From positions 97,812-161,811 of the forward strand of contig CAAENX010000011.1 of NCBI GenBank assembly GCA_900757495.1: 64,000 nucleotides of DNA. The letters run 5' to 3'. This document shows, one piece after another, positions 24,931-31,950 of this stretch. The position numbers and the translations under genes are program-made. The notes under the pieces are model-generated. The model did not search any database, had not been told where the DNA came from, and saw nothing but the letters and a program-made list of their open reading frames with translations. Source of the DNA: an uncultured Collinsella sp. GTDB taxonomy: Bacteria > Actinomycetota > Coriobacteriia > Coriobacteriales > Coriobacteriaceae. Position 1 is the first letter of the stretch. Every line of letters begins with the position of its first letter.

Positions 24931-24946
24931 GTGCAACCGGTTGTCC
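24931..24946 (-). promoter_or_regulatory. LacI operator 1 of ebgA
   Basis: GTGCAACCGGTTGTCC with palindromic core GCAACCGGTTGT-type symmetry, just downstream of the -10 box. A classical CG-centred LacI/GalR operator, different from the pectin operators. Confidence 0.8.
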
Positions 24947-24948
24947 TT

Positions 24949-24979
24949 ATCTTACGGGCGATGCAAAAAAAATGTGCAA
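24949..24979 (-). promoter_or_regulatory. ebgA promoter
   Basis: TTGCAC (-35, inside operator 2) and TAAGAT (-10) on the minus strand with a 19-base spacer containing a run of eight T. Confidence 0.5.
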
Positions 24980-24989
24980 CCGGTTGTCC
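24974..24989 (-). promoter_or_regulatory. LacI operator 2 of ebgA
   Basis: GTGCAACCGGTTGTCC, identical to operator 1, centre 43 bp away and overlapping the -35 box. Confidence 0.8.
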
Positions 24990-24991
24990 GC

Positions 24992-25019
24992 TGAACGGTC
25001 GATTTGGCCGGATTAACGG
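24992..25019 (-). promoter_or_regulatory. 28-bp shared upstream element, copy 3 (ebgA)
   Basis: Begins TGAACGGTCGATTTG and ends TTAACGG; AACGG repeats 21 bp apart. It starts 13 bp upstream of the -35 edge, about one helical turn closer than the other two copies, and sits between operators 2 and 3. Confidence 0.6.
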
Positions 25020-25034
25020 TGCAACCGGTTGTAC
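25019..25034 (-). promoter_or_regulatory. LacI operator 3 of ebgA
   Basis: GTGCAACCGGTTGTAC, 45 bp from operator 2 and abutting the 28-bp element. It may support looping or control of the divergent regulator gene. Confidence 0.7.
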
Positions 25035-25276
25035 AACCGCGACACTTATGTCACCCTGAATATCGAAACTCAACGCAAAACATCGTTCTTAAGCTCGTAG
25101 GCAACCGCCACGCCCGCTGATATCTCACCCACACGAGACGTATTCGATTGCGGCTTGGTTGCAAAACGACACCTGTCACCGGATATCATGAACGCTGTTC
25201 AGGCGCACTATAGTAAGCTGTATCCGCACTAACCCCGTATCAGTGACAACATCGACCGCATTTTCCAGGAGACGCC

Positions 25277-26293
25277 ATGACCCAACCAGTTCGCACCGCA
25301 CCTACGCTTGCCGAGGTTGCCGCAGCTGCCGGCGTGTCGCGCTCCACGGCATCGCGCGCCCTCAACGATTCGCCCCGCATTAGCGAGGAAACCAAAAAGC
25401 GCGTCCGTGCGGCGGCCAAGGAAGTCAATTTTGTCCCCAACGCTCGTGGCCGAGCGCTCGCTGTCGGGCGCACGGAAATCATCGCCGTGCTCGTGACCGA
25501 GCCCCTGAGTGAACTCTTCAGCGACCCCACCTATAGCGAGTTTTTGAGCGGCATTACCGAGGAACTGTCGGAGTCATCCTATCTGCCCGTTATCTTGCAG
25601 GCGTCTTCTGCGCATGAGCGCAACCGCGCACGCGAGCACTTTGAGCGCCGCTCGTTCGACGCCGTAATCGACGTCTCCCCCTACAAGGGCAGCGAGCTGC
25701 TCGAGGTGCTGCGCGAGCTGGGCGTGCCCACCGTGTTGTGCGGCCAGCTCGAGGGTCACCCCTATCGCGATGTGTTCTCGACGGTCTACTCTGACGACGA
25801 AGAGGGCGGACGCTTTGCAGCGCTCGCCATGAAGGAGCGTGGGCGCAAAGATATCGTCGCCGTGTTGGGACCGCAAGAAAACCCCGCTGTTGTCGACCGC
25901 CTTCGCGGCTACCGTGCCGTCTTGGGCGAAGACCTCCCAGACGCAAACGTTATCTATACCGGCTGGAACAGCGGAGACGGCTATCAGGCCATGCACCAGA
26001 TCCTCGCGCGCGAGATTGCTTTCGATGGCGTGCTCTGCGGATCGGACCGTATCGCGGCTGGCGTCATCACCGCACTCAACGAGGCAGGCCTATCCGTTCC
26101 GGCGGACGCTTCTGTCGTCGGCTTCGACGATCACGAGATTGCGACGCGCTGCGTCCCCGCGCTCACGACCGTCCGCCAGCCCCTGCGCGAAGAAGGCCAC
26201 ATGGCCGCCAACATTGCGCTCGACATGATCAAGGGCGCCGAGCCCACCACCTCCGTGATGCACATGCAGCTCGTTCAGAGAGACTCGCTGTAG
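25277..26293 (+). CDS. LacI-family repressor of the beta-galactosidase genes
   Basis: 338 residues. The helix-turn-helix TLAEVAAAAGVSRSTASRAL is a classical LacI/GalR reading head, followed by hinge NARGRALAVGRT and a sugar-binding domain (LVTEPLSELFSDPTY, GVLCGSDRIAAGVITAL, VVGFDDHEIATR, LTTVRQPL). Start ATG has CAGGAG upstream. Divergently transcribed from ebgA, and the three CG-centred operators in between suit this head, so it probably represses ebgA-ebgC in the absence of a beta-galactoside. The inducer is not known. Its stop codon overlaps the first repeat of the array at 26293. Confidence 0.92.
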   Translation: MTQPVRTAPTLAEVAAAAGVSRSTASRALNDSPRISEETKKRVRAAAKEVNFVPNARGRALAVGRTEIIAVLVTEPLSELFSDPTYSEFLSGITEELSESSYLPVILQASSAHERNRAREHFERRSFDAVIDVSPYKGSELLEVLRELGVPTVLCGQLEGHPYRDVFSTVYSDDEEGGRFAALAMKERGRKDIVAVLGPQENPAVVDRLRGYRAVLGEDLPDANVIYTGWNSGDGYQAMHQILAREIAFDGVLCGSDRIAAGVITALNEAGLSVPADASVVGFDDHEIATRCVPALTTVRQPLREEGHMAANIALDMIKGAEPTTSVMHMQLVQRDSL

Positions 26294-26516
26294 GAAACTG
26301 GGCCGGACTTTTCGCCAGACAGTTGTTGCGGAAAGCCCGTCCCGTTTTGAGCGCTCATTCTGGAACACAGTTTCCGTTAGACAGCTCAACCGGAAACTGT
26401 GCCCCATTATTTTGCCGAATTCTGGGTCGCGCTTTCCCAGAGGGCCCCCTTTGGGAAAGCGCGACCCGTTCTGGACGCAGATTCCGCGACGCACTTTCCG
26501 CGATGCCCGGTCAACC
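26293..26516. repeat. Array of palindromic 46-bp units with 16-17-bp linkers
   Basis: Three full units (26330-26375, 26392-26437, 26454-26499) are each exactly 46 bp, start GGAAA and end TTTCC, and share interior positions such as CCC at 12-14 and ATT at 28-30. Linkers are 16, 16 and 17 bp. A shorter fourth copy begins at 26293 inside the lacI stop codon. Adjacent units also pair with each other (GGGTCGCGCTTTCCC with GGGAAAGCGCGACCC). It resembles REP/BIME clusters rather than CRISPR, because the units are degenerate and linkers short. Confidence 0.65.
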
Positions 26517-26540
26517 CGTACCCTCGCAACATCGGCGTAT

Positions 26541-26575
26541 TAAAAACGAGGGAAGGCGCACGTCCTTCCCTCGTT
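26541..26575 (-). terminator. Terminator of aspS
   Basis: A perfect 12-bp stem AACGAGGGAAGG with CCTTCCCTCGTT, followed on the minus strand by TTTTTAAT. Confidence 0.9.
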
Positions 26576-26598
26576 GCGGGCAATATGTAGCCGCTTGC

Positions 26599-28386
26599 CT
26601 ACATCAGGCGCAGGCTGACGTCCTTGAGCTGGGCGCCGGAAACGGCACTCGGGGCACCCGACATAAGGTCGGAGCCGCTGGCCGTCTTGGGGAACGCCAT
26701 GACGTCGCGGATGGAGTCGGAGCCGGTGAGCAGCATGCACACGCGGTCCAGGCCCAGAGCAAAACCGCCCATCGGGGGCGCACCAAACTTGAGCGCCTCC
26801 ATGAGGAAGCCGAACTGCGACTCGGCGCGCTCCTCGGTAAAGCCCAGAAGCTTGAGCATGGACATCTGCATCTCGGCGTTATGGATACGCATACCGCCGC
26901 CGCCAGCCTCAAAGCCGTCCATGACAAAGTCGTAGGTGCAGGAGCCGGCTGCCAGCGGGTCGGCCTCGATCTTGGCGATGTCCGTCTCGGTCGGCAGGGT
27001 AAAGGGCTGATGCTCGGCTGCATAGGCCTTGCGGTCCTCGTCCCAGTGGAACAGTGGGAAGTTGACGACCCACAGGAAGTCGTGGCCCTCGCGCTTGATC
27101 TCGAGCGCGTTGGCCATGTGGGAACGCATGCCACCCAGGATCTCGTCAGAGAGCAGGCGCGGACCGGCGGCGAACATCACAAGGTCGCCGGGCTCGACGT
27201 CCATACGCTCGCGCAGAGCCGCCATCTCCTCGTCCGAGAAGAACTTTACGATCGGGCTGTTGATGGAGCCGTCCTCGCGGAAGGCGATCCAAGCCAAGCC
27301 CTTGGCGCCAAACGTGGAGGCCACGCCGGCGAGCTTATCGATCTTGGCGCGGGCCCAGGCGCCGGCGCCCTTAGCGTTGATGGCCTTGACGACAGAACCC
27401 TCCTCGTTTGCGGCAGTCGCAAAGACCTTGAACTTGGAGTTGGCAAAGATGTCGGTCAGGTCGACCAGGTGCATGCCATAGCGGGTATCGGGCTTGTCGG
27501 AGCCATAGGTGTCCATGGCATCCCAGTAGTTCATGCGACGCAGCGGCGTGGGCATCTCGACGCCCATGCGGCCGAAAGCATCGGCCAGGACTTCTTCGAG
27601 CGCGCTCATAACGTCGTTCTGGTCCACGAAGGACATCTCGATATCGACCTGGGTGAATTCGGGCTGACGGTCGGCGCGCAGGTCCTCGTCACGGAAGCAC
27701 TTGGCAACCTGGTAGTAGCGCTCGACGCCACCGACCATGAGCAGCTGCTTCAGGAGCTGCGGGGACTGCGGCAGGGCGTAGAAGTTGCCCGGCTGGATGC
27801 GACTGGGAACGATGAAGTCGCGGGCGCCCTCGGGCGTGGACTTGAACAGGGAGGGCGTCTCGACCTCCATGAACTCACGGTTGTGCAGCGCCTCGCGAAT
27901 GGCAAAGGTAAAGTCGGAACGCAGCTTGAGGTTGGCCATCATCTCGGGACGACGGAGGTCCAGATAGCGATAACGCAGGCGGGTGTCCTCGCTGGTCTCG
28001 ATGCCGTCCTCGATCTGGAACGGCGGGGTGACGGACGTGTTGAGCACCTCGGCGTGGTCGGTCAGGACCTCGATCTCGCCGGTGGCGAGCTTGGTGTTGG
28101 TGGTCTCCTCGCCACGAGCGCGCACGACGCCGTGAATCTTGATGGGCCACTCGGGACGCATGGTCTCGGCGATCTTAAAGGCATCGCCATCGGAGTGCTC
28201 GGGGTCGAAGGTGAGCTGCGTGATGCCCTCGCGGTCGCGAAGGTCACAGAAAATAAGGCCGCCGTGGTCGCGGCGACGGCTCACCCAACCGGTGAGGGTG
28301 ACCTCTTCGCCCACGTTCTCGCGGCGAAGCTCGCCGCAGGTACGGGTGTGCATGGAATGCTCGTCGATGGGACGGGTCTGGCTCAT
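26599..28386 (-). CDS. aspS: Aspartyl-tRNA synthetase
   Basis: 595 residues, the usual bacterial length (about 590). N-terminal OB-fold anticodon-binding domain (LTGWVSRRRDHGGLIFCDLR), class II catalytic core with motif 2 (FRDEDLRADRQPEFTQVDIE), a GAD insertion domain (about 290-420) and motif 3 (GFALGLDRVCMLLTG). It charges tRNA-Asp. AGGAGG lies nine bases before the ATG. Monocistronic with its own terminator. Whether it is discriminating or also charges tRNA-Asn cannot be decided here. Confidence 0.97.
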   Translation of the reverse strand: MSQTRPIDEHSMHTRTCGELRRENVGEEVTLTGWVSRRRDHGGLIFCDLRDREGITQLTFDPEHSDGDAFKIAETMRPEWPIKIHGVVRARGEETTNTKLATGEIEVLTDHAEVLNTSVTPPFQIEDGIETSEDTRLRYRYLDLRRPEMMANLKLRSDFTFAIREALHNREFMEVETPSLFKSTPEGARDFIVPSRIQPGNFYALPQSPQLLKQLLMVGGVERYYQVAKCFRDEDLRADRQPEFTQVDIEMSFVDQNDVMSALEEVLADAFGRMGVEMPTPLRRMNYWDAMDTYGSDKPDTRYGMHLVDLTDIFANSKFKVFATAANEEGSVVKAINAKGAGAWARAKIDKLAGVASTFGAKGLAWIAFREDGSINSPIVKFFSDEEMAALRERMDVEPGDLVMFAAGPRLLSDEILGGMRSHMANALEIKREGHDFLWVVNFPLFHWDEDRKAYAAEHQPFTLPTETDIAKIEADPLAAGSCTYDFVMDGFEAGGGGMRIHNAEMQMSMLKLLGFTEERAESQFGFLMEALKFGAPPMGGFALGLDRVCMLLTGSDSIRDVMAFPKTASGSDLMSGAPSAVSGAQLKDVSLRLM

Positions 28387-28642
28387 ACCAGTGATCCTCC
28401 TTTATGGATCTGTGCCGCCCCGTGTCGGTCCGGGCGGCGTCGTACAGATTTGCCCAGCCTGCGTAAACCGCGCAGCCAGACATGGCGTTCTATCTTATCG
28501 CACCTGTGTCGATGTGCCGCGAAAAAGTAGCTCCTGCCCAAAGACTTGACGGAGACGAAACAATTGACGCACCGCGGCCGTCGCCGAGGCGCGCCGCGTG
28601 CGACAATGTGCCCCAATACAACTGCACTTGGAAAGGCCCGCC

Positions 28643-29278
28643 ATGACTGCACGCCTCATCGTTATGGATATCGACTCGACGCTCATCAACCAGGAGGTCA
28701 TCGACCTGTTGGGCGAGGAAGCCGGCGTGGGCAAGCAAGTGGCGCAGATCACCGAGCGCGCCATGCGCGGCGAGCTTGACTTTAAGCAAGCGCTCGAGGA
28801 GCGCGTGGGGCTGCTTGCCGGCTTGGACGAGAGCGTGTTCGAGCGCACCTTTGAGCGCGTGACGTTTACCCCCGGCGCGCTGGAGCTTGTGCGCTCGGCG
28901 CACAGCAAGGGCTGGAAGGTCGGCGTCGTAAGTGGCGGCTTCCACGAGGTTGCCGACAAGATCGTGGCCGCCGCGGGAATCGACTTTTGCCTGGCCAACC
29001 GTCTGGAGGTCGTAGGCGGCAAGCTCACCGGTAAGTTGGCTGCCGACATTGTGACCAAGGAGTCCAAGCTCATCCAGCTGCTGGACTGGGCAGTTGAGTG
29101 CGGCGTCGACATGGCCCACACCGTCGCGATCGGCGACGGTGCCAACGACATCCCCATGATTCAGGCCGCGGGCACGGGCATCGCGTTTTGTGCCAAGCCC
29201 AAGACGCGCGAGGCCGCCCCGTTTGCCATCGACGAGCGCAATCTGATGCTCGCCATGGACATCATCCTGCGTGACTAG
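28643..29278 (+). CDS. serB: Phosphoserine phosphatase
   Basis: 211 residues from MTARLIVMDIDSTLINQEV; the ATG at 28643 follows GAAAGG, so the frame to 28598 is rejected. HAD motifs: nucleophile DIDST (residues 9-13), motif II VVSGGFHEVADKI, motif III/IV VAIGDGANDIPMIQAAG. It lacks the N-terminal ACT domain of longer SerB proteins. It hydrolyses phosphoserine to serine, the last step of serine synthesis. Divergent from aspS; the serA and serC genes are not in the window. Confidence 0.93.
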   Translation: MTARLIVMDIDSTLINQEVIDLLGEEAGVGKQVAQITERAMRGELDFKQALEERVGLLAGLDESVFERTFERVTFTPGALELVRSAHSKGWKVGVVSGGFHEVADKIVAAAGIDFCLANRLEVVGGKLTGKLAADIVTKESKLIQLLDWAVECGVDMAHTVAIGDGANDIPMIQAAGTGIAFCAKPKTREAAPFAIDERNLMLAMDIILRD

Positions 29279-29314
29279 TCGATCCGTCTAACAATTGAAT
29301 CAGTCTGTCCTATA

Positions 29315-29348
29315 GTTTCCGAACAATTTTGTCTTAATGTTCGGAAAC
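29315..29348 (+). promoter_or_regulatory. Inverted repeat upstream of larB, candidate lar operator
   Basis: GTTTCCGAACA and TGTTCGGAAAC are perfect 11-bp arms with a 12-base AT-rich spacer, 45 bases before the larB start. The right arm supplies a TTCGGA -35 with TAGACT 18 bases on. No T run follows, so it looks like a dimer-binding site rather than a serB terminator. Confidence 0.5.
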
Positions 29349-29392
29349 ATACCCTTTGAGTGCTAGACTTTGCGCCGTCGAAGGGAACATAT

Positions 29393-30175
29393 ATGGATAA
29401 GCGAGATCTTGAGCAGTTACTGAGCGATGTTGCCGGCGGGGCAGTCACCCCGACCGTCGCCCTCACGCGCATCCAGACGGCTCCGACCGCCGATTTGGGC
29501 TTTGCGCAGCTCGATCTTTCGCGCGGGGTGCGCCAGGGAGCCGGCGAGGTTGTCTACGGTGCCGGTAAAACCGCCGATCAGATTGCCGCCATTATCAAAG
29601 CGCTGCGCGATGCCGGCCAGGAGCGCATCCTGGTCACGCGCCTGGACGCCAAAAAGGCCGCCCGCACCTCGGAGCTTCTCGGCAACGGCATCGACCTGGG
29701 ATATGTCCCGGACGCGCAGCTCGCCCTCGTGGGCGGCAAGCCCTCCCCTACCGGCAACGGACGCATCGTTGTCGCCTGCGCCGGTACGAGCGACCTGCCC
29801 GTCGCCGAGGAAGCCGCGTTGACGGCCGAGTTCTATGGCAACGAAGTCGATCGCCTTTACGACGTGGGCGTCGCCGGGCTGCACCGCCTGCTTGCGCATG
29901 CCGAGGAACTTGCCCAGGCGCAGGTGGTCATCGCCATCGCCGGCATGGAAGGCGCCCTGGCGAGCGTCATCGGCGGCCTGGTGAGTTGCCCGGTCATCGC
30001 CGTTCCCACCAGCGTGGGCTACGGCGCGAACTTTGGTGGCGTGGCCGCGCTGCTCGCCATGCTCAACTCCTGCGCCAGCGGCGTCTCGGTCGTCAATATC
30101 GACAACGGCTTTGGTGCCGCCTACCAGGCAAGTCTTATCAATCATCTGAGCGCCGGCACGCCCTGCGCCCGCTAA
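29393..30175 (+). CDS. larB: Nickel-pincer cofactor biosynthesis protein LarB
   Basis: 260 residues from MDKRDLEQLLSDVAGG; the ATG at 29393 follows AAGGGAAC. The C-terminal half resembles PurE: VVACAGTSDLPVAEEA, VVIAIAGMEGALASVIGGL, VIAVPTSVGYGANFGG and VVNIDNGFGAAY. LarB carboxylates the pyridinium ring of nicotinate adenine dinucleotide and hydrolyses it to the bis-carboxylate mononucleotide, the first step of making the NPN cofactor of lactate racemase. Ten bases separate it from larC. The sulphur-insertion enzyme LarE is not seen in the window. Confidence 0.95.
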   Translation: MDKRDLEQLLSDVAGGAVTPTVALTRIQTAPTADLGFAQLDLSRGVRQGAGEVVYGAGKTADQIAAIIKALRDAGQERILVTRLDAKKAARTSELLGNGIDLGYVPDAQLALVGGKPSPTGNGRIVVACAGTSDLPVAEEAALTAEFYGNEVDRLYDVGVAGLHRLLAHAEELAQAQVVIAIAGMEGALASVIGGLVSCPVIAVPTSVGYGANFGGVAALLAMLNSCASGVSVVNIDNGFGAAYQASLINHLSAGTPCAR

Positions 30176-30185
30176 GGAGCATCCC

Positions 30186-31103
30186 ATGTCCAACCATCAG
30201 CACACGCTTATCATCGACGGCACCTCGGGCATCAGCGGCGATATGACCGTTGCGGCCCTGCTCGACCTGGGTGCCAGTGAGGAGCACCTGCGCGAACAGC
30301 TCGCCACGCTGCCGGTGGATGGCTTTTCGATCGCCGTCACGCGCGTAAACAAGCACGGCATCGATGCCTGTGACTTCGACGTTCAGCTTGCAGAGGAACT
30401 CGAGAACCACGATCACGATATGGCCTGGCTCTACGGCAACGATGCGGCTGCCGAGCACACGCACGAGCATGAGCACCACCATCATGATCGTGACGAACAC
30501 GAGCACGAGCACACACACGACCATGACCATGAGATCCACGGCCATGGCCACGAGGGGCATCATCACGCCCACCACCATCACCACCGTTCTTTGGCGGACG
30601 TCACCGCCATCATCGATGGCTCGCAGCTGAGCGATGGCGCCAAGCGTCGCGCCCTCGCCATCTTTACCGCACTCGCCGCCGCCGAGGCCAAGGCCCACGG
30701 CAAAACGCCCGAGACCGTCATGTTCCACGAGGTGGGCGCCGTCGACTCCATCGTCGACGTCTGCTCTGTCGCCATCTGCCTCGATGACCTGGGTATTGAG
30801 GACATCGTGGTTGAGTCGCTCTCCGAGGGTCACGGTACCATCCACTGCGCCCACGGCCTTATGCCCATCCCGGTGCCCGCCGTCGTCAACCTATGCCAAG
30901 CAGGCAATATCGCCCTCACGCCCGCACCGGTCGCCGGCGAGCTCGTGACGCCCACGGGCGCCGCCATCGTCGCCGCACTGCGCACGTCCGAGCACCTGCC
31001 GGCCCGCTACCGCATCGAGGCCGTCGGCTACGGCGCCGGTAAGCGCCCCTACGAGGGTTGCTCCGGTACGCTTCGCTGCCTGCTCGTTCACGCGGACGCA
31101 TAG
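30186..31103 (+). CDS. larC: LarC nickel-insertion protein, LarC1-type, lacking the C-terminal domain
   Basis: 305 residues. Opens LIIDGTSGISGDMTVAALLDLG like LarC1. Residues about 74-133 are very His-rich (runs such as HTHEHEHHHHDRDEHEHEHT), fitting nickel binding. The core then has MFHEVGAVDSIVDV and ELVTPTGAAIVAAL and ends GYGAGKRPYEGCSGTLRC. Full LarC proteins continue for about 120 residues (LarC2, the CTP-binding part; made by frameshift in Lactiplantibacillus plantarum). Here a TAG is followed two bases later by the tetR start, and neither other frame encodes LarC2. Either LarC2 is elsewhere or this protein acts as a shortened form or nickel store. Confidence 0.88.
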   Translation: MSNHQHTLIIDGTSGISGDMTVAALLDLGASEEHLREQLATLPVDGFSIAVTRVNKHGIDACDFDVQLAEELENHDHDMAWLYGNDAAAEHTHEHEHHHHDRDEHEHEHTHDHDHEIHGHGHEGHHHAHHHHHRSLADVTAIIDGSQLSDGAKRRALAIFTALAAAEAKAHGKTPETVMFHEVGAVDSIVDVCSVAICLDDLGIEDIVVESLSEGHGTIHCAHGLMPIPVPAVVNLCQAGNIALTPAPVAGELVTPTGAAIVAALRTSEHLPARYRIEAVGYGAGKRPYEGCSGTLRCLLVHADA

Positions 31104-31105
31104 CC

Positions 31106-31645
31106 ATGGATGCCCGCAAAACCAAAAGCCGCGCCGCTATTGTCACGGCGTTTTCCGAGCTCCTTCGCGAGGAGGACTACGGCAAGATTACCGTCGGCGA
31201 CATCATCGCTCGCGCCCACGTGGGTCGCGCGACGTTCTACGGCCTCTTCAAGAGCAAAGATGACCTATTGTCCGAGCTCGTGAGCGACATCTGCACCCAC
31301 GTCCTCGATGACGATGGCACACCGCTCGACGACCCACTCGTGCAGGTCGAGCATATTCTCAACAATCTATGGGAACGCCGCCAGGGCGTCCGAGCGCTAG
31401 TAGCCGGCGCCGGCTCACGCGTCTTCGCCGACTGCTTACGCAAGACCATCATGTCACGAGCAGCCGAAACCGTCCCTACCGACCCAAAAGGCCCCGCCGC
31501 CACCATGGACCGAAGCTTCCTACTACACCACATAGCCTCAAGCTTCGTAGGAATGGTCCAATGGTGGGCCTGGCACAACTTCCAAGCAGATAAGGCCGAA
31601 GTAGCCAAAGACTACCTATCAGCCATTAAGCCTCTCTTCAGCTAA
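31106..31645 (+). CDS. TetR/AcrR-family regulator linked to the lar genes
   Basis: 179 residues. N-terminal helix-turn-helix: SRAAIVTAFSELLREEDYG, then ITVGDIIARAHVGRATFYGL and F-K-S-K-D-D. The C-terminal ligand domain is not diagnostic. The ATG lies two bases after the larC stop, so it is the third gene of larB-larC-tetR and a good candidate regulator of the lar genes; the palindrome at 29315-29348 could be its target. Codon use changes at about codon 75: the second half uses CTA, ATA, CGA, GGA and CAA, which are rare in the first half and in neighbours. Confidence 0.85.
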   Translation: MDARKTKSRAAIVTAFSELLREEDYGKITVGDIIARAHVGRATFYGLFKSKDDLLSELVSDICTHVLDDDGTPLDDPLVQVEHILNNLWERRQGVRALVAGAGSRVFADCLRKTIMSRAAETVPTDPKGPAATMDRSFLLHHIASSFVGMVQWWAWHNFQADKAEVAKDYLSAIKPLFS

Positions 31646-31950
31646 GTAAGAAGCCCATCCCAAAGCATCGCCCCAACCCAAGCCGCCACGCATCCCAAAG
31701 TGTCAACAACAGCCCAACGCCCCTATCAGCAAAAAGCCCCTCCCATCCAAATTCAGATATATGTTGGGTTGCTTGTTCCAATCCAACTGGATTCCCGCAG
31801 GGTCCGGCATAGGTTAACTTTCCGCCGCGTCCTCGGACATGCAAGAAGCTCCCGCTGCGCACTTCGTGCGGCGGGAGCTTCTTGCGTCCTGCGGAATGCG
31901 GCGGAAAGTTAACCTATGCCGGACCCGGACGTTATATCAATTGCCTTCGA
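31646..31950. other. 305-bp gap between tetR and larD
   Basis: The first 150 bases show no feature beyond unusual AT-richer sequence. The rest is the long hairpin at 31800-31926, which may end both converging transcripts. Confidence 0.6.
31800..31926. repeat. Long two-stem hairpin element, copy A
   Basis: Outer arms 31800-31828 and 31898-31926 are perfectly complementary over 29 bp. An inner stem (31841-31862 with 31866-31885) contains GAAGCTCCCGC and closes on a TTC loop. Between outer and inner stems are 12-base segments that, read on the minus strand, are ATTCCGCAGGAC and ATGTCCGAGGAC. These match the junctions of copy B (34324-34450), although the arms differ completely. Sits between converging tetR and larD. 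Confidence 0.75.

Larger units (their letters stand above)
24899..25276. other. 378-bp divergent control region of ebgA and its LacI gene
   Basis: No gene. The ebgA half (24931-25034) holds promoter, three operators and the 28-bp element. The regulator half (25035-25276) shows only a possible TATAGT -10 near 25211 for the plus-strand gene. Confidence 0.7.

Noticed and set aside
26293..26516. CRISPR array
   Set aside because: Units are diverged, palindromic end to end, only three full copies, linkers of 16-17 bp are too short for spacers, and no cas genes are near.
28387..28642. T-box or other riboswitch before aspS or serB
   Set aside because: No T-box consensus, specifier stem or terminator/antiterminator pair was seen; the same holds upstream of hisS.
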